NCBI GenBank assembly: GCA_016844285.1
Contig: JAENIS010000029.1
Location: 1-16,089 of the forward strand
DNA from: Dehalococcoidales bacterium
GTDB taxonomy: Bacteria > Chloroflexota > Dehalococcoidia > Dehalococcoidales > UBA2162
DNA length: 16,089 nucleotides
Reading direction: 5' to 3'
The notes under the pieces are model-generated. The model worked only from the letters and a program-made list of their open reading frames with translations, had not been told where the DNA came from and made no database searches. Position 1 is the stretch's first letter. Every line of letters begins with the position of its first letter. The position numbers and the translations under genes are program-made. Of this stretch, positions 7,074-14,341 are shown in pieces.

Positions 7074-8654
7074 TTATGCTGCTCTTATCTCCAGTATCCG
7101 GTCAATCCGGAAGGTACGGTCTTCATTTCGTGTCAGGCAGAAGGCACGCATACCGAGGTACTTCTTCCCGTGGTACTCCATTTCTCCTATCGTCTCCGGC
7201 CTGACCACCCTCGTTGTCTTTTCATCGCTGGGCTTGAGGTAGACTATTTCCAGTGCCGACCGTTTCTCAATGGCTTCCCGTATCAACTCAACCTTGCTTT
7301 CGACCGGACAGACCTGGTCCGCTATTTTATATTGATATTTGGTCAGAAAATCCATGACTCGGTAATCCACCCAGATATGCTTGTTCAGAATCGGTTTTTT
7401 GAGGACAATGCCGCCCATCGTCGTGCACCGGCTGAGGGCGACGTACATCTGGCCATAAGCAAAAGTGCCTCTGCCAATATCGATAATCACCCGGTCAAAA
7501 GTCTTCCCTTGACCCTTGTGGATAGTTATTGCCCAGGCCAGCATCAGCGGGTACTGCGTAAAACTGCCGATAACCTCCGACTTTAATTGCCCTGCCTCGA
7601 CGAAGAACCGGAATATCTCCCAGGTATAGGGTGTAATCTCTACCGTTTCATCTGGTTCATCATCAGCCAGCTCGGCAATAATGGCCTGTTCCCCATTCTG
7701 GCTCTGAGTTATGGCGGTGATTTTCCCGATACTGCCGTTAACCCAGCGGCCATTGGTATCATTATTAAGCATCATCACCTGTGCCCCCACCTTGACCTGA
7801 AGGTCAACCGCCGTTGGCAGTGATTTCTCACCGAAATCCCCCTCGATAACTCCGGTGAAGAGATAAGGTCTACCTCGCAGCCTTGCCAGCTGCTTGCTGT
7901 TAACTTCATCGGCAAGCTTGTTGGTGGTGGTCAGGTAGACGTAGCGGTCGTCTGGTGATGGTTCAAATTCCGGCAGGTACCTTTGGTTAAGCATCTCCAT
8001 ACCCTCTTCGGTGATGGAGTTGTTCCGGATAGCATTGAGCAAGGTGATAAACTGCTCATCGTGCTGCCGGTAAATCTTTTCCAGTTCTACGAACTCCAGT
8101 TCCAATGAGTCAAATACCCTGGCACTATAGAAATACGGTGTTTCGTAAAGCGACCCGAAAACTACCTTTTCTTCATCGCCGGCAATAACCGGCGGCAGCT
8201 GGTAGAGGTCACCGACCAATATCATCTGGATGCCACCGAAAGGCTGGTCTGCCTTCGGTCCGTTCAGGCGGAGGAATTTGTCCACACAATCAAGTAAATC
8301 AGCTCTAACCATCGAAATTTCATCAATGACAATGGCATCCAGCTTTTCGTAGACATTTCCTTTATTGTTACCAGAGCGGACTTTTCTGACCCGTTCCAGG
8401 GTAATGTTAGGCTTGAACCCGAAAAAAGAATGGATAGTTTGCCCTTTCACATTAAGGGCGGCCACACCCGTAGGAGCCAGCACCACCACTTTCTTCTTGG
8501 TAGTTTTGCGGAAATAGTCCAGCAGCGTCGATTTACCCGTGCCGGCTCGTCCGGTAATAAAAATGCTCCTAGTGGTGTTTTCCGCAATATCCAGCGCGTG
8601 CCTGAACTGGCTGTTGATGTCTATCCGTGGTTGTCGATTCTTTGTCTCCGGCAT
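7074..8654 (-). CDS. PIF1/RecD-like superfamily 1 helicase with C-terminal WYL domain
   Basis: This is a 5'-3' type SF1B DNA helicase by motif content. Numbered from ATG 8654, it shows Walker A GRAGTGKST at 35-43, motif Ia VVLAPTGVAALNVKGQTIHSFF from about 57, Walker B VIDE at 109-112, GDLYQLPPV at 148-156, and near residues 374-410 AITIHKGQGKTFDRVIIDIG with YVALSRC, the PIF1/RecD motifs V-VI. The last ~70 residues (about 457-524) fit a WYL domain: REAIEKRSALEIVYL ... RVVRPETIG ... KKYLGMRAF ... RTFRIDRI. WYL domains bind nucleic acid or nucleotide ligands and often control partner proteins. The frame is open to TTG 8738, but that start lies inside a strong hairpin and adds an unconserved tail. 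ATG 8654 has only a modest GGATGG upstream. The stop is about 48 bases before the amidase start. Confidence 0.9.
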   Translation of the reverse strand: MPETKNRQPRIDINSQFRHALDIAENTTRSIFITGRAGTGKSTLLDYFRKTTKKKVVVLAPTGVAALNVKGQTIHSFFGFKPNITLERVRKVRSGNNKGNVYEKLDAIVIDEISMVRADLLDCVDKFLRLNGPKADQPFGGIQMILVGDLYQLPPVIAGDEEKVVFGSLYETPYFYSARVFDSLELEFVELEKIYRQHDEQFITLLNAIRNNSITEEGMEMLNQRYLPEFEPSPDDRYVYLTTTNKLADEVNSKQLARLRGRPYLFTGVIEGDFGEKSLPTAVDLQVKVGAQVMMLNNDTNGRWVNGSIGKITAITQSQNGEQAIIAELADDEPDETVEITPYTWEIFRFFVEAGQLKSEVIGSFTQYPLMLAWAITIHKGQGKTFDRVIIDIGRGTFAYGQMYVALSRCTTMGGIVLKKPILNKHIWVDYRVMDFLTKYQYKIADQVCPVESKVELIREAIEKRSALEIVYLKPSDEKTTRVVRPETIGEMEYHGKKYLGMRAFCLTRNEDRTFRIDRILEIRAA

Positions 8655-8709
8655 ATACCATCCACTTTGGTTCAGACTTTTCACACGGTCTGACTGACTG
8701 GAATAAGAG

Positions 8710-8752
8710 GGTTCGCCCATAGCCTGCCGAGACGGCAAACTATGGGCGAACC
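8710..8752. repeat. Strong inverted repeat upstream of the helicase gene
   Basis: GGTTCGCCCATAG (8710-8722) is perfectly complementary to 8740-8752, a 13 bp stem. Inside it, TGCCG-AGA-CGGCA (8725-8737) forms a second stem, making a long near-continuous hairpin. It lies in the 5' region of the helicase transcript. Neither side has a U-run, so it is not a standard terminator. Confidence 0.8.
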
Positions 8753-8773
8753 TCTATTGTGACAATACATTTT

Positions 8774-8795
8774 CCTCAAGAACAGGGGCTTGAGG
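8774..8795. repeat. Hairpin between helicase and binding-protein genes
   Basis: CCTCAAG (8774-8780) pairs with CTTGAGG (8789-8795) over an 8-base loop. An alternative stem, GGCTTGA with TTAAGCC (about 8787-8805), uses some of the same bases, so the two are mutually exclusive. Confidence 0.5.
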
Positions 8796-8819
8796 TACTT
8801 AAGCCAAATAAGCTCTCAG

Positions 8820-8857
8820 TAGATAAGCCCAGGAAACTCAGTACCTGGGCTTATCTA
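8820..8857 (-). terminator. Long hairpin just after the minus-strand binding-protein gene
   Basis: TAGATAAGCCCAGG (8820-8833) is perfectly complementary to CCTGGGCTTATCTA (8844-8857), a 14 bp stem with a 10-base loop. It begins 15 bases past the stop codon of the solute-binding-protein gene, the right place for a terminator or a 3'-end stabiliser. No clear U-run follows on the minus strand, so termination without Rho is uncertain. Confidence 0.5.
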
Positions 8858-8871
8858 TATCTATTCGACGA

Positions 8872-10569
8872 TTACTTCCGGTGTATGAACCAGGCGGCAT
8901 AGGTAACGGGATAAGGTGATGGTGTCGGGGTTGGGAAATCAAAACCGACACTCGGTGCCAAAGCGAACATCGCCGGGACGCTGGCAATGGGAAGGGATGT
9001 CCAGGAATCGGTCCCGGTCTTGACTATCGTGGCTATCATCTCCCGTCTCTTAGTCGCGTCCATCTCACTCTGGACATCACTGATTAGCTTATCTAAATCA
9101 GGCATGACTCCAGCTGCGATGAGGGTGACGCTGCCCATGGTACTGTGATAGTTTTGCAGGCTTTTAGAGCTAAGGAGTTGTGAACTGGAATTGTCACGGA
9201 AAGGAACGGCTGCCCCCAGGAACGGTTCAGCCGGCCCCTTGCGCCAGGACGTATAGTTGGCATACTCGATGGGGTTTATCTCGGCTTTCACTCCTATCTT
9301 TTTCCAGTAGGACTGTATCACCTCAATCATCTTGGGTATCCAGGGAGCCCCAGCGGCGCTGTAACTGAAGAGCTTGATGGTGAAGCCATCGGCATAGCCT
9401 GCCTCTTTGAGCAGTCGCTGCGCCTCTACGGGGTCATAGCGGTATATCTTGGCAGCATAATCTTTCCAGTAAGCAGCATCAACATCCGTGGTGTCTTCAA
9501 CAACAAAGGGCGGCATCGGCGGGCTAGCCTTGCCCAGGAAGAAGTTTTTCAGCAGCTCATCCCGGTCGATAGCCAGGCTAAGTGCCTGCCTCACCCGGAT
9601 ATCACTAACCGGCTTACCGGCCACCCTCGGGTCGTAGGCACCAGGAAATTGAATTACAGGCTCCACCACTTCAGAAGCAAGGGCGGTGTAGCCTTCAACC
9701 GCCAGTGCCGCGCCAGACTCAACACCAATGTCAATGACATCGGCGGCGCCCGTCTTGAGTGTCGCCACCCGGGTCGTCTCATCGGGCATTAGCATAATGA
9801 CCAGCTTCTTGAATTCAGGCACCTTCTTCCAGTGCTTGTCCCATGCCTCGTACTCAAGAAAGTCGCCGGAGACAATGCGCACAAAGCGAAAGGAACCACT
9901 GCCTATCGGGTAGCGCTCAAAGTAGGCCATGCTATTTTTTTCAATGTAGTCCTTGGGTATCACTAGACCGTAAGGGTACGCTTGTCTGCCATTGTAAGGG
10001 AAGAAGGGTCGTTTGCCCTTGGTGTAGATGCGTAGCGTATAATCATCAATTTGCTCGACACTCTGCACCGTATCTCTTGTGTCGGCGAAATAGGCATCCT
10101 TCTGCATCTGTCGCTCAATGCTGAACTTGACATCATCTGCCTTCAAGTCCTCGCCATTATGAAATTTAACCCCTTTTCGCACATAGAAAGTCCAGGATAG
10201 CCCGTCTGCCGCCATATCCCATTTCTCGACGATGTGAGGCTTCAGCGGCTGACTTCTGTCCAGCCATAGCATCGAATCCATGAAGGGAGCTAGCTGTATG
10301 CCGGTCGTCGCCGCTGAGCCTATTCCCGGGTCGAACCTTTCCAGACCAAGTGCTCCCAGTGCAATCCTTAACTCCCCGTAGGGGCCGGTTGGTGTGGGTG
10401 TTGGTGTGGGTGTTGGTGTGGGTATCGGTGTGGGTATCGGTGTGGGTGTCGGTGTAGGTGTTGGTGTAGGTGTTGGTGTTGCTTGGGCACAACCGGACAC
10501 AGTGAGCATGGTAACCATTCCCGTTATCGCCACCAGTTTGATTAAACGTGAGGTCATTTTATCAATCAT
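8872..10569 (-). CDS. Solute-binding lipoprotein, family 5 (oligopeptide-type), with Thr-Pro linker
   Basis: This predicts a surface lipoprotein that binds a peptide-like or similar small ligand for an ABC transporter. The N-terminus has a hydrophobic signal segment and a lipobox VSGC with Cys27. A (Thr-Pro)n linker follows at about 31-61, then a family 5 binding domain beginning GPYGELRIAL. Hallmarks include FYVRKGVKFHNGEDLKADDV then KFSIER, PIGSGSFRF and RVRQALSLAIDRDELL. The 565 aa length is typical. GGAGG directly abuts ATG 10569, which is too close, so Met5 (10557) may be the true start with a 12-base gap. It is divergent from a paralogue at 10955-12643, and no permease or ATPase genes lie nearby. 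The ligand is unknown. Confidence 0.9.
   Translation of the reverse strand: MIDKMTSRLIKLVAITGMVTMLTVSGCAQATPTPTPTPTPTPTPIPTPIPTPTPTPTPTPTGPYGELRIALGALGLERFDPGIGSAATTGIQLAPFMDSMLWLDRSQPLKPHIVEKWDMAADGLSWTFYVRKGVKFHNGEDLKADDVKFSIERQMQKDAYFADTRDTVQSVEQIDDYTLRIYTKGKRPFFPYNGRQAYPYGLVIPKDYIEKNSMAYFERYPIGSGSFRFVRIVSGDFLEYEAWDKHWKKVPEFKKLVIMLMPDETTRVATLKTGAADVIDIGVESGAALAVEGYTALASEVVEPVIQFPGAYDPRVAGKPVSDIRVRQALSLAIDRDELLKNFFLGKASPPMPPFVVEDTTDVDAAYWKDYAAKIYRYDPVEAQRLLKEAGYADGFTIKLFSYSAAGAPWIPKMIEVIQSYWKKIGVKAEINPIEYANYTSWRKGPAEPFLGAAVPFRDNSSSQLLSSKSLQNYHSTMGSVTLIAAGVMPDLDKLISDVQSEMDATKRREMIATIVKTGTDSWTSLPIASVPAMFALAPSVGFDFPTPTPSPYPVTYAAWFIHRK
10388..10482. repeat. Tandem 12-base repeats encoding the Thr-Pro linker
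   Basis: About eight copies of a 12-base unit (GGTGTGGGTGTT with GGTGTGGGTATC and GGTGTAGGTGTT variants on the plus strand) encode Thr-Pro-Thr-Pro or Ile-Pro variants on the minus strand. Because each unit is four codons, gain or loss of copies would lengthen or shorten the lipoprotein linker without changing frame. Confidence 0.85.
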
Positions 10570-10595
10570 CCTCCATCAATTTCATTAGCCATCTA

Positions 10596-10624
10596 TCTAT
10601 AGCATAAAGCGAATTGACTGTCAA
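10596..10624 (-). promoter_or_regulatory. Promoter for the minus-strand binding-protein gene
   Basis: On the minus strand, a perfect TTGACA (10624-10619) is followed after 17 bases by TATAGA (10601-10596). Transcription would start near 10589, giving a short leader of about 20-30 bases. Confidence 0.7.
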
Positions 10625-10748
10625 GACTACCGCATTGATATAATGAGGACAGGAAACCTCAAGTGAGTGGTAACCTGGCCAATTCGAATAGCTTTATTAG
10701 AGAGATTTGAGTTGCCCGTACCAGGTTCGAGTCTTGTGACCGGGAAAC

Positions 10749-10777
10749 TTGACAGGGTCTGAAGTGGTGACTATACT
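10749..10777 (+). promoter_or_regulatory. Promoter for the small ORF and plus-strand binding-protein gene
   Basis: TTGACA (10749-10754) is followed after 17 bases by TATACT (10772-10777). Both boxes are near-perfect, with a start predicted near 10784. The leader to the binding-protein ATG is then about 170 bases and contains the small ORF at 10798-10905. Confidence 0.7.
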
Positions 10778-10797
10778 GCTACTTGGTGAGTTAGTTC

Positions 10798-10905
10798 ATG
10801 GGAATCACTGTTTACGATGAGCATAACGAAAACGTCTTCTTCAGTCTTCTCAGTCTTGACCGGGAAGAATATAAAGCGTTGATGAAAGATGGCGTTATTC
10901 CGTAG
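10798..10905 (+). CDS. 35-codon small ORF in the leader of the binding-protein gene (no known family)
   Basis: An ATG at 10798 opens a 35-codon frame ending in TAG (10903-10905). It has GGTGAG (10785-10790) seven bases upstream as a plausible ribosome-binding site, and lies about 14 bases past the predicted transcription start. The peptide begins MGITVYDEHNENVFF and ends KDGVIP. It is acidic, has no signal sequence, and looks more like a small folded protein or leader peptide than random translation. Just after its stop, two TAGCC copies (10903-10907, overlapping the stop codon, and 10910-10914) can each pair with GGCTA (10920-10924). The next gene's ribosome-binding site follows, so translation here could affect the downstream gene. 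I recognise no family. Whether it is made is unproven. Confidence 0.5.
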   Translation: MGITVYDEHNENVFFSLLSLDREEYKALMKDGVIP

Positions 10906-10954
10906 CCAGTAGCCGAAAAGGCTAAGCAGAATTCCTAAACCAAGGAGGATAGAG

Positions 10955-12643
10955 ATGAGGACATCAAAGCAACTCAGGTCAGTAGTAGTATTGGGGTTGG
11001 TTCTTGCCTTGGTACTGGTGGGCTGTGCCCAGGCGGCACCGGCACCAACCCCACCCCCAACGCCCATACCAACACCATCACCAGTGCCCACACCCACGCC
11101 CAAGCCTACTCCCACACCAGCACCAGCTCCAACCGGACCCTATGGGGAGCTGAGATTTGCCTTGAGTTCGCTTCATGAGGAGAGGTTCGACCCAATAAAA
11201 GGCAGCCAGGGTAATCAGTATAACTTCTTAGGCCCGATGTTCGACTCCTTCATGAGGATAAACAAGCAGGGGGACCCGTCATCGGAAGGGGTGGTCGAGA
11301 GATGGGATGTGGCATCCGACGGTCTATCATGGACTTTGTACCTGCGCAAAGGGCTTAAGTTCCACAATGGTGAGGACTTGAAAGCGGATGACGTCAAGTT
11401 CAGTATCGAGCGGTATATGAAAATGGATGCCATGTACAATACTCTGCGTGTCCCAATTCAAAGGATAGAGCAGGTGGATGATTACACGGTTCGCCTTTAC
11501 ACCAACGGGCAGCGGCCTTTTATCGCCGATACTCTGGCAACGGGTAATCAGGCACTGGTGATGCCCAAGGATTACATCGAGCGTCAAGGCATTGAATACT
11601 TCGAGCGTCACCCGGTGGGTAGCGGTCCCTTTAAGTTTGCTCGCTATGTACCAGGAGACCTGGTGGAATACGAAGCGCTGAATACACACTGGCGACAGGT
11701 GCCTGCCTTTAAGAAGCTGACAATAATGCTCATACCCGAAGAGACAACTCGGCTAGCGATGTTGAAAACAGGGGCAATCGATGGTATTGACATCGGCCCG
11801 GAATCTCAGCTTGACCTGGATAAGGCTGGTTTCAAGACCTTTTCCCTTGAGTTCCAGCAGGCTGAGATTCTTTTGCATGGTGCCTATGACCCGAGGGCAG
11901 CCAGTATGCCCATTGCCGATGTCAGGGTGCGGCAGGCATTGTCTTTAGCCATCGACCGCGAAGCGATGTTAAAAGACTTCTTTTACAATAAAGCTAACTT
12001 TCCTTTAATCTCATATGTCCAGACGGGAACACCGGGTCTTGACGTAGCCTACTGGAAGGAGTACTCCAAAAAGGCTCTGCGCTACGACCTGAACGAGGCC
12101 AAGCGCCTCATGAAGGAGGCCGGGTATCCTAATGGCTTCAGCATCAAGGTGTGGAGTTGTACGGTGAGAGGGGCGCCTTATCTACCCAAGATGGCTGAGG
12201 TGGTACAGGGCTACTGGTCACAGATTGGGGTCAAGGCTGAATTGGTGCCGGTAGATTTCGGCACATATACGGCGGTACGTAATACGGACAAGAGTCCTCA
12301 ACTACTAGGGGCCGCTGGGACCTATCGCTCCATACTTGGCCGGACGGGAGCGATCACGTCATTTAATTTCCATAGCACCAAGGGTTCCTTTAACCTGGTC
12401 AGCAAAGCCTATCCTGAGGTAGACAAGTGGCTGGACGATGCTGATATCGAGATGAATGAGAGCAAGAGAATAGAGCTTTGGGCCAAGGCACTTAAGGTAG
12501 AGGCTGATAGCTATACCAACCTTGGTATCGCCGAGGCGCCGTCCCCTTACGCTCTGGGACATAAGGTGGATTGGGATGTCCCACCAAACCGGCCGATCAA
12601 TAGCCTGTCCTACCATGCTGACCTCCTGACGCACAAGAAGTAG
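10955..12643 (+). CDS. Solute-binding lipoprotein, family 5 (oligopeptide-type), paralogue
   Basis: This is a paralogue of the divergent gene at 8872-10569; by eye roughly half the residues of the binding domain agree. The ATG at 10955 has AAGGAGG six bases upstream. The signal segment ends in lipobox LVGC with Cys24, followed by a Pro/Thr/Ala-rich linker (about 28-60) less regular than in its partner. The binding domain begins GPYGELRFAL and carries LYLRKGLKFHNGEDLKADDV then KFSIER, PVGSGPFKF and RVRQALSLAIDREAML. At 562 aa it is family-typical. It would bind a ligand outside the membrane and deliver it to an ABC permease, but none is encoded in the window. A strong terminator follows at 12675-12710, so it is transcribed alone (with the small ORF). 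The ligand is unknown. Confidence 0.92.
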   Translation: MRTSKQLRSVVVLGLVLALVLVGCAQAAPAPTPPPTPIPTPSPVPTPTPKPTPTPAPAPTGPYGELRFALSSLHEERFDPIKGSQGNQYNFLGPMFDSFMRINKQGDPSSEGVVERWDVASDGLSWTLYLRKGLKFHNGEDLKADDVKFSIERYMKMDAMYNTLRVPIQRIEQVDDYTVRLYTNGQRPFIADTLATGNQALVMPKDYIERQGIEYFERHPVGSGPFKFARYVPGDLVEYEALNTHWRQVPAFKKLTIMLIPEETTRLAMLKTGAIDGIDIGPESQLDLDKAGFKTFSLEFQQAEILLHGAYDPRAASMPIADVRVRQALSLAIDREAMLKDFFYNKANFPLISYVQTGTPGLDVAYWKEYSKKALRYDLNEAKRLMKEAGYPNGFSIKVWSCTVRGAPYLPKMAEVVQGYWSQIGVKAELVPVDFGTYTAVRNTDKSPQLLGAAGTYRSILGRTGAITSFNFHSTKGSFNLVSKAYPEVDKWLDDADIEMNESKRIELWAKALKVEADSYTNLGIAEAPSPYALGHKVDWDVPPNRPINSLSYHADLLTHKK

Positions 12644-12674
12644 TGTTTGATTTCAGGTGGCTTTGATATAGAGG

Positions 12675-12710
12675 GGCTGGGGATTACAATCCCCAGCCTT
12701 CTTTATTATA
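12675..12710 (+). terminator. Rho-independent terminator after the plus-strand binding-protein gene
   Basis: GGCTGGGGAT pairs perfectly with ATCCCCAGCC around a TACA loop (12675-12698) and is followed by TTCTTTATTATA. It lies 31 bases after the stop codon. Confidence 0.88.
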
Positions 12711-12822
12711 TACTGGTAGAGCGGCGAAACTGTCTTACAGAGATAATTATAACCGTCTACTTGCTGATAACAGATTTTGAAGTGCTGTTCCTTTGACAGA
12801 CGAGCGGGATGGAGGAACGATG

Positions 12823-14019
12823 ATGAAATATGACTTTGAACGTGTTATTGACCGGACAAATACTGATTCGTCCAAATGGAATATGGTCGAAGCTATTTTC
12901 GGCAGTAGCACGGTATTACCACTGTGGGTTGCCGACATGGATTTCCCGATTGCCAGGCCAATCACTGAGGCTATCAGAAAAAGAACCGAGCATGAGCTTT
13001 ACGGATACGCACGCCCGGGCTCATCACTTATCCAGGCGGTCATTAACCGGATGCAGCAAAAATACGGCTGGAAGGTAGAGCCAGAATGGATAGTCTTTAC
13101 TCCCGGAGTTGTTTCGGCTCTTAATGTTGCCATCCGCGCTTTCACCCACCCCGGTGACGAGGTTATCCTCCATGACCCGGTTTATTACCCGTTTTGGTCG
13201 GCGGTGACGCATAGTGGTTGCTCTGTGGCAGGCAGCCCGTTGCCGTTGATTGATGGGCACTACAAAATCGACCTCAATGACCTTAGGAAAAGATTTGACC
13301 CTAAAGAGGGGATGATGCCATCTCCTTCTCGTACCAAAATGATGATACTGTGTAGCCCGCATAACCCTGTGGGACGGGTTTGGAGCAGAGATGAGTTAAT
13401 TGGCATGGGGAGGATTGTCATTGATAATGATGCCATCATGGTCTCCGACGAAGTCCATTGTGAGTTGCTCTATGAAGGCTTCAAACATATTCCTTTTGCC
13501 TCCATCTCCGCCGAGTTTGCACAAAACTCGCTAGTTTGTATGGCCGCCAGTAAAACCTTTAACCTGGCTGGACTGGCGGCATCGACTATCATCATTCCCA
13601 ATGTGAAACTGCGCAATGTATTTAACGCTGCCAGGGCGGGTATTCTGCCTCAACCCAATGTGCTGGCGTTGGTTGCCCTGGAAGCAGCCTACCGGGAGGG
13701 AGATGAGTGGTTAGAACAACTCTTGAGCTACCTCCAGGAAAATCTGGCTTTCTTGATAGACTACTTTGAGAAGGCGATACCAAAGATAACGGTCATCCGG
13801 CCTGAAGGTACCTATCTCGTTTGGCTGGATTGCCGCCAGCTAGGTATGGAGCCAACTGTAATGAGGGCTTTCTTCAGAGATAAAGCCAGAGTCGGGCTTG
13901 ACGATGGCTACCTGTTTGGCCCGCATGGGGCCGGATTCCAGAGAATCAATATCGCTTGCCCGCGGGCTATCTTGAACGAGGCTCTGAAGAGAATCGAAGA
14001 GGCCGTTAACCACCTGTAA
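12823..14019 (+). CDS. patB: PatB/MalY-type PLP-dependent C-S lyase/aminotransferase
   Basis: This predicts a cytoplasmic class I/II fold-type I PLP enzyme of the MalY/PatB group. Members commonly act as cystathionine beta-lyases or other beta C-S lyases, and some as aminotransferases. Numbered from ATG 12823 (398 aa), the motifs are LPLWVADMDFP at about 32-42, DPVYYPFW around 118-125, SPHNPVGRVW around 178-187 with Asn181, SDEVHCEL near 208-215 with Asp209, and the PLP lysine Lys244 in ASKTFNLAGLA. ATG 12823 is 7 bases after GGAGG. ATG 12820 and TTG 12793 are alternatives with worse spacing. The gene stands alone between a terminator upstream and hairpins downstream. Sulfur amino-acid metabolism is the likely role, but transaminase activity cannot be excluded. 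Confidence 0.88.
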   Translation: MKYDFERVIDRTNTDSSKWNMVEAIFGSSTVLPLWVADMDFPIARPITEAIRKRTEHELYGYARPGSSLIQAVINRMQQKYGWKVEPEWIVFTPGVVSALNVAIRAFTHPGDEVILHDPVYYPFWSAVTHSGCSVAGSPLPLIDGHYKIDLNDLRKRFDPKEGMMPSPSRTKMMILCSPHNPVGRVWSRDELIGMGRIVIDNDAIMVSDEVHCELLYEGFKHIPFASISAEFAQNSLVCMAASKTFNLAGLAASTIIIPNVKLRNVFNAARAGILPQPNVLALVALEAAYREGDEWLEQLLSYLQENLAFLIDYFEKAIPKITVIRPEGTYLVWLDCRQLGMEPTVMRAFFRDKARVGLDDGYLFGPHGAGFQRINIACPRAILNEALKRIEEAVNHL

Positions 14020-14070
14020 GAAGAAAGAAGCAGCTCTTCAACTATCCATTAGGGAGATGGATGAGAATTC

Positions 14071-14093
14071 AGAGAGGGGCTCCGCTCCTCTCT
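14071..14093. repeat. Hairpin of the composite repeat, AGAGAGG type
   Basis: AGAGAGGGGC (14071-14080) pairs with GCTCCTCTCT (14084-14093), one G-T pair, loop TCC. It resembles the hairpin at 968-988 and is again followed closely by a C/G-rich hairpin. Confidence 0.65.
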
Positions 14094-14102
14094 GACCTAC
14101 AC

Positions 14103-14131
14103 GCCCCCTTCCCTTGCCAAGGGAAGGGGGC
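14103..14131. repeat. C/G-rich hairpin of the composite repeat
   Basis: GCCCCCTTCCCTT (14103-14115) is perfectly complementary to AAGGGAAGGGGGC (14119-14131), a 13 bp stem with a 3-base loop, followed by AGGGGGATAGG. It could slow or stop transcription after the patB-like gene, but lacks a U-run. The rest of 14020-14341 holds only a possible promoter. Confidence 0.7.
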
Positions 14132-14160
14132 AGGGGGATAGGTTATCAAACATTATCTAC

Positions 14161-14190
14161 TTGGTAAAAAGCACCCTGTTTATATATAAT
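14161..14190 (+). promoter_or_regulatory. Possible promoter for the YchF-like gene
   Basis: TTGGTA (14161-14166) and a perfect TATAAT (14185-14190) are separated by 18 bases. The leader to the ATG would be about 145 bases. Confidence 0.4.
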
Positions 14191-14341
14191 AATACATAGG
14201 TTAGTGTTTTGTTTAGACTGTCGGTAGTTTCAGGCGGAGTCTACTTCCGTTTAGAGACCTTCCCTCAGTTTCGGTAATTACTCTCGAAGATAACAGGATG
14301 ATAGTGCTCTGGATTCAGGCACTTAGCAGATAGGAGACAAC

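Noticed and set aside
10388..10482. CRISPR array
   Set aside because: The repeats are contiguous 12-base coding units with no spacers.
10166..10492. Minus-strand ORF rich in Thr, Asn and Asp repeats
   Set aside because: It is an out-of-frame reading of the same tandem repeats and the start of the binding-protein gene.
10394..10588. Plus-strand Gly-Val repeat ORF
   Set aside because: It is the antisense reading of the Thr-Pro-coding tandem repeats.
10721..10745. Possible tRNA remnant (CCAGGTTCGAGTC) near the divergent promoters
   Set aside because: Only a T-loop-like string is present; the stem does not pair fully and no acceptor or anticodon arm can be drawn.
14299..14334. An 11-codon ORF just upstream of the YchF-like gene
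   Set aside because: Too short, with ribosome-binding bases abutting the start; nothing distinguishes it from chance.
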